From Mayfieldus sp963841445 (GTDB lineage Bacteria; Actinomycetota; Thermoleophilia; Solirubrobacterales; 70-9), in the NCBI GenBank assembly GCA_963841445.1, contig CAWJCP010000003.1:62001-126000 (forward strand): a stretch of 64,000 bases of DNA, given 5' to 3'. The stretch's first letter is position 1; the number at the start of each line of letters is the position of its first letter. This document shows, piece after piece, positions 60,975 through 64,000 of this stretch. The position numbers and the translations under genes are program-made. The notes below the pieces were generated by a model that did no database searches, was not told the origin of the DNA, and saw only the letters and a list, made by a program, of their open reading frames with translations.

Positions 60975-61676
60975 CTAAGACAGGCCGATCAGACCGCGGG
61001 CCACCAGCACAGTGCCGAGCGCAGCGGTGCCGATGATCACAATGCGTCCGCCACTGCGCCCCAGCCAGTCGCGAAATTGGCCCACCGCCTTGTGGGTGCG
61101 TTCGGGCGCGAGGGCATAGCCGAGCAGCGGTAACTCCAACAGGAGCAGCTCGATGAGGCAGAAGCCGACTACGAGCAAAACGGTTGCGGCGGTCCCGGCG
61201 TCGAGCGCCGCCATGTGTTTGAGCGCGGCGAGGTAGGAGACGCCCGGGAAGCTCAGCATCGCCCCCACGGCGTAGGTAATCCGTGCGGAGCCCCTCCCCA
61301 GCATCCGCTGTGACCTGGGCTCTTTGGTTTCCCCACCCGCCTCCTTTGCCTCCTTGCGCCGCCGCCATCGTCTTCGTAGAGGTTCGCTGCGCCCGCTTGC
61401 CAGCACCCAGGCGACGATGAGAAGGACGAGGCCGACGGCAATGTCCTGCGCCGGGCTGATCGTGGACCTCGAAGTACTGACCACCCTCGACCCCTCCAGG
61501 GAGAACACGATCACGAGGCCGACGGTGATGCTCGTCGTGTAGGCGCCGAGCAGGAAGCCGAACATCAGTTGCTTCGGATTCGGCAGCACCAGCATCACCG
61601 TCACCGCCGCGATAAGCGTCGGATAGCAGGCGGCGAGCAGCGCAAGCAAGAAGACGTCGACGAGTTCCCTATCCAT
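60975..61676 (-). CDS. GAP/Sap-like membrane protein (sulfolipid-addressing family)
   Basis: 233 aa with about six helices: 'LVDVFLLALLAACYPTLIAA', 'PKQLMFGFLLGAYTTSITVG', 'AQDIAVGLVLLIVAWVLASG', a basic cytoplasmic loop 'RRRWRRRKEAKEAG', then 'YAVGAMLSFPGVSYLAALK' and a C-terminal pair. This pattern, including the internal SFPGxxYLAAL, matches actinobacterial GAP proteins named for Sap of mycobacteria, which help move glycolipids across the membrane. It may work with the nearby lipid kinase and PAP2 phosphatase. Confidence 0.75.
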   Translation of the reverse strand: MDRELVDVFLLALLAACYPTLIAAVTVMLVLPNPKQLMFGFLLGAYTTSITVGLVIVFSLEGSRVVSTSRSTISPAQDIAVGLVLLIVAWVLASGRSEPLRRRWRRRKEAKEAGGETKEPRSQRMLGRGSARITYAVGAMLSFPGVSYLAALKHMAALDAGTAATVLLVVGFCLIELLLLELPLLGYALAPERTHKAVGQFRDWLGRSGGRIVIIGTAALGTVLVARGLIGLS

Positions 61677-61693
61677 TCATTGAGGCTCCTGTC

Positions 61694-61909
61694 GTGCAGC
61701 CCACGCCGCGATCTCACCGGCTCCCGCTCAGGCCGCACCATGACAGGCAAGGCTTGCGCCGCGAGTCCGATTCGTCACCTTCGACTGCAGCCGGCGGAGA
61801 TGACAAGCGCATCGATGTTCTCCAGCGCCTCGCTGGCCTGCGCGATTCAGGATTGCTGACCGCTGACGAGTTCGAGCATGAGAAGAAGCGGATCTTGGGA
61901 ATCGGCTGA
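61694..61909 (+). CDS. SHOCT-domain small protein
   Basis: 71 aa, GTG start at 61694. The C-terminal 28 residues 'DVLQRLAGLRDSGLLTADEF' plus EHEKKRILGIG are a clear SHOCT (short C-terminal) domain, a helix-turn-helix pair found in many actinobacterial membrane and oligomeric proteins. The N-terminal half is Arg/His/Ser-rich and of low complexity, so the true start may be downstream. It is divergent from the GAP/Sap-like gene. Confidence 0.55.
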   Translation: MQPTPRSHRLPLRPHHDRQGLRRESDSSPSTAAGGDDKRIDVLQRLAGLRDSGLLTADEFEHEKKRILGIG

Positions 61910-61934
61910 GTTTCGGCGAGCGCCTGCGAGCCGA

Positions 61935-61975
61935 TTAATACCCGAGCGCGAACTTGGCGTCCTCGGACATCATCG
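61935..61975 (-). repeat. Detached copy of the sufT 3' end
   Basis: About 40 bases that match the end of the sufT coding sequence (62709-62750) at 36 of 40 positions, in the same orientation. It still encodes MMSEDAKFALGY before a stop. Together the two copies form direct repeats flanking the 62-kb cassette, as expected for an att-like duplication or an old tandem duplication. Confidence 0.7.
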
Positions 61976-61978
61976 AAG

Positions 61979-62113
61979 GGGCGGGCCGTCCGGGCTGTGT
62001 TCGCCTGTCCGGGGAACGGCTGTCTAGAGCGGTTCTTAGTCCGGGGGATACTGCCGCGTATCGCGCCGTCCGGCGGCGGACGTTAGCTTTGCGTTCGCCC
62101 GGACGGCCCGCCC
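61979..62113. repeat. 135-bp element bounded by perfect 17-bp inverted repeats
   Basis: GGGCGGGCCGTCCGGGC (61979-61995) is the exact reverse complement of 62097-62113. The 101-base interior holds further short GC stems. It could be a MITE-like remnant, a long hairpin RNA or a terminator. It lies directly inside the duplicated sufT tails. No transposase is present. Confidence 0.5.
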
Positions 62114-62149
62114 GCTTCTGGCACCCGTTCGGTTGCATTGCGTCGCAAC

Positions 62150-62639
62150 TCAGGATCCAAATGCCCAGACCCCGCCCGGCGTGCCGTTCAGCGGTCCCGG
62201 CGGCCCCGGCCCGACGTTGAGGACGTCACAACACGGCGGGTCGGGTATGGCATTGATGTGCAACTCCACGATGTCGGCGGCGCTACCCGGGCCCCCGTCA
62301 ACGAAGCGCCAGTCGAGGGTCGCGGCCTCGCCCAGGGGGAACAGGAACCCCACCGCATGCCCGGTCTGCGTGTCCAGACCGACCGTCGGGACACTCGGGT
62401 CATCCGTGCCAGCTCACCGAAGTCACCGCCGTCTTTGTAAAGCCCGAAGTGCCGCCGCTCCATCGAATGACGAACGGCCGTGTTGACTGGCTCGCCACGC
62501 AATCGGTTGCGGCCGAGAAGCTCGGGCTCGTCTCGTGGGCCATCGAGCCGCGGGCCGAGAATTTCCCCGTAAGCGCCGCGGCGGGAGTCGCGGTCATCGC
62601 CATCGCGACAAGTGTGGTGAGCATCGTGCGGGCGAGCAT
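62150..62639 (-). CDS. Small secreted protein, frame broken once
   Basis: ATG 62639 has a good AGGAGG ribosome binding site. The signal peptide is 'MLARTMLTTLVAMAMTATPA' then AALT. The mature part begins 'GKFSARGSMAHETSPSFSAA', then after one indel at about 62400 continues 'DDPSVPTVGLDTQTGHAVGF' to 'ELHINAIPDPPCCDVLNVGP', ending 'GGVWAFGS'. No family recognised. It is the only gene of the cassette between the two sufT tails. The strong ribosome site and signal peptide argue that it is real. Confidence 0.5.
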
Positions 62640-62708
62640 CTGGGCCCTCCTGGTTTGGGAACCTCCCCCGCGTTCCACTATAGCCGCGACCTGGTCAAGT
62701 TATGGCGA

Positions 62709-63023
62709 CTAATACCCGAGTGCGAACTTAGCGTCCTCGCTCATCATCTCCGGGGACCAGGGCGGGTCGAAGATCATCTTCGGGTGCACCTTGTCGACTC
62801 CGGGCAGCTCGCCGACGAACTCCTTCATCTGCTCTGAGACCTGGGGGCCGATCGGGCAGGCCGGAGTCGTGAGCGTGAAGGTGACGAAGACCTCGGGCCC
62901 CTCGACCTCGACCTCGTAGACGAGCCCCAGGGAGACGAAGTCGAGCCCCAGCTCCGGGTCGATCACCTCTTCAAGCGCCTCGAGGACGTCGTCCTCGGAA
63001 ACACTGCCGTTCTCGGTTGCCAT
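62709..63023 (-). CDS. sufT: SufT / MIP18-family (DUF59) Fe-S assembly factor
   Basis: 104 aa from ATG 63023 (MATENGSVSEDDVLEALEEV). 'VIDPELGLDFVSLGLVYEVE' and the Cys-containing 'TLTTPACPIGPQVSEQMKEF' are the DUF59 core; it ends 'MMSEDAKFALGY'. SufT helps maturation of Fe-S proteins under high demand and is often in the suf operon; here it is 20 kb from it. Its 3' end is duplicated at 61935-61975. Confidence 0.9.
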   Translation of the reverse strand: MATENGSVSEDDVLEALEEVIDPELGLDFVSLGLVYEVEVEGPEVFVTFTLTTPACPIGPQVSEQMKEFVGELPGVDKVHPKMIFDPPWSPEMMSEDAKFALGY

Positions 63024-63073
63024 GCCCCCATCGTAGATCACGGGCCCTGCAGGCTCTCACTAGGCTTCCGCCC

Positions 63074-63589
63074 GTGCTCCTGCTCGTAGTGCTGTTCATC
63101 GTGGTCCCGATCGCCGAGCTCTACGTGATCATCAAGGTCGGCGAAGCGATCGGCGTGCTGCCGACCCTGACACTGCTGCTCGCCGACGCCGTGCTCGGCT
63201 CGCTGCTGCTGCGCCATCAGGGCCGCTCCGCCTGGCGGCGTTTCAACGCCGCGATCGCCGCCGGCCGCTTCCCGGGCCGCGAGGCGGCCGACGGAGTGAT
63301 GGTCGCGGTCGGCGCCACCCTGCTGCTCACGCCCGGGTTCATCACCGACGTCTTCGGCTTGCTGCTCCTCGTGCCTCCGACGAGGTCGCTGGTGCGCAGC
63401 GGCATGTTCCGGTTCCTGCGCCGCCGCTTCGTGCTCGTTGGCGCCGCCGGCGGCCGCCGCGGCGACACGGGACCGGACGCGGACGGCCGCCCTTACGACT
63501 TCGAAGGCGAGGCCCGCGAGATCCCCACCGACGCGAGCCAGGGCGGGGGCCCCGGCGGGCCGAGGCCACCCAGCCTGCCGCCGTCATGA
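63074..63589 (+). CDS. FxsA family membrane protein
   Basis: 171 aa from GTG 63074 (VLLLVVLFIVVPIAELYVII). The conserved 'FIVVPIAELYVIIKVGEAIG', 'LLLRHQGRSAWRRFNAAIAA', 'ADGVMVAVGATLLLTPGFIT' and 'DVFGLLLLVPPTRSLVRSGM' define FxsA, a small inner-membrane protein of unclear function first noted for relieving phage exclusion. A Gly/Pro-rich cytoplasmic tail follows. Overlaps the next gene by four bases (ATGA). Confidence 0.9.
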   Translation: MLLLVVLFIVVPIAELYVIIKVGEAIGVLPTLTLLLADAVLGSLLLRHQGRSAWRRFNAAIAAGRFPGREAADGVMVAVGATLLLTPGFITDVFGLLLLVPPTRSLVRSGMFRFLRRRFVLVGAAGGRRGDTGPDADGRPYDFEGEAREIPTDASQGGGPGGPRPPSLPPS

Positions 63590-64000
63590 ACGGGTTCGAC
63601 CTCGCCGATCCCGAGAGTGGAATCTCGGCGACGCTGCGGCCGTCCGGGGAGGCGGTGGTGTTCGACCACGATGACGTCGTCGCGGCGACCGCCGAAGCCG
63701 AGGCGCAGATCGACTCGGTCGCCGGGCAGACACCGGCGCACCTACAGCTAGATGGAGTTTCGCTACAGCTCGAGCTCACCCCCGTAGCCACTGCGATCTC
63801 GGTCGGCGGCGAGAGCTGGGGAGCGAGGAGCTCACCGTCTGCCGGGTGCTGGGAAGCCTCGATGCCGGAGGCAAGACGAGGGAGATCAGTTGCCTGGGCA
63901 TCCGCTCCACGGGGATCGGGCCGGAGCCGGCCGATGCCTCCTGACCCGCTCGATTGCGGTCGCGTTCAGCGACGGCGGCATCCTCGCGCTGCGCGCCGTC
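63586..64000 (+). CDS. Hypothetical protein, runs off right edge, frame broken
   Basis: ATG 63586 overlaps the fxsA stop. It begins 'MNGFDLADPESGISATLRPS' and 'FDHDDVVAATAEAEAQIDSV'. After a break near 63818 reading continues as 'EELTVCRVLGSLDAGGKTRE' in another frame, and after about 63938 as 'LTRSIAVAFSDGGILALRAV' up to the window end. It resembles a beta-sandwich protein of unknown function. The breaks again suggest indel errors. Confidence 0.45.
   Translation, partial: MNGFDLADPESGISATLRPSGEAVVFDHDDVVAATAEAEAQIDSVAGQTPAHLQLDGVSLQLELTPVATAISVGGESWGARSSPSAGCWEASMPEARRGRSVAWASAPRGSGRSRPMPPDPLDCGRVQRRRHPRAARR

Noticed and set aside
61979..62113. Integron attC site
   Set aside because: Length and inverted repeat would fit, but the RYYYAAC/GTTRRRY core sites are not present at the ends.

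Overview
The window is high-GC DNA. It carries dense, mostly short-spaced genes on both strands, frequent ATGA/GTGA/TGATG overlaps, GTG and TTG starts, at least one probable leaderless promoter, and actinobacterial families such as BTAD-type regulators, DUF58/MoxR/TgpA, WS/DGAT acyltransferase, a Sap/GAP-like membrane protein and mycobacterial-type CysM/CysO. I infer an actinomycete lineage, most likely Thermoleophilia (Solirubrobacterales-like). That placement rests on gene content and style only. I see no rRNA, tRNA, CRISPR array, prophage or transposase gene.

Layout. 1-6.9 kb: a minus-strand operon (roadblock protein, 73-aa protein, TldD, TldE running off the left edge), then rph-rdgB-CDF transporter, a pilin-like small protein and a glycosyltransferase. 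7-12.2 kb: a coiled-coil/HhH cluster, an HDAC-like deacetylase, L-aspartate oxidase and a small Cys3His protein. 12.3-19.6 kb: hydantoinase A/B, DUF1802, DUF1152, a peptidase-like protein, a zinc-ribbon/DUF2007 protein and a JAMM protease. 19.7-26.4 kb: CysM, a polar amino-acid ABC transporter, a polyprenyl sugar transferase coupled to an LPFTG surface protein. 26.5-36.2 kb: a 1198-aa BTAD/AAA/TPR regulator, CysO and a rhodanese-MoeB fusion, HtpX, a two-component system, GNAT and cupin proteins. 36.3-42.4 kb: the SUF Fe-S assembly operon (Rrf2 regulator, sufC, sufS, sufU, Rieske ferredoxin, sufB, sufD). 42.4-46.7 kb: a minus-strand membrane/cupredoxin/HO-fold oxygenase cluster. 46.8-51.9 kb: a thioredoxin-like protein and moxR-DUF58-tgpA. 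51.9-58.8 kb: HAD, SnoaL-like, carotenoid oxygenase, PadR, IspH, WS/DGAT and DMT genes, most broken by many single-base frameshifts. 58.9-64 kb: lipid kinase/PAP2/Sap genes, a small cassette beside sufT, FxsA and a partial gene.

How genes work together. CysM, CysO, the JAMM protease (Mec-like) and the rhodanese-MoeB protein together make up the sulfur-carrier-dependent cysteine pathway known from Mycobacterium tuberculosis, here in two nearby clusters. SufC/S/U/B/D plus SufT form one Fe-S assembly route with an Fe-S-type Rrf2 regulator.

The strongest candidate for something undescribed is a pair of ~120-nt intergenic elements (3108-3231 and 30410-30531). They share sequence blocks, and several nested helices are kept by compensatory changes, which is the signature of a structured RNA family. 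Further candidates are a short hairpin-repeat family (17.84 and 35.56 kb), a duplicated sufT 3' end flanking a small secreted-protein cassette (61.9-62.7 kb), and the cupredoxin/membrane operon at 42.4-46.7 kb. Many genes contain frameshifts. The dense run at 52.6-58.8 kb looks like consensus error rather than decay, because protein similarity continues across every break.
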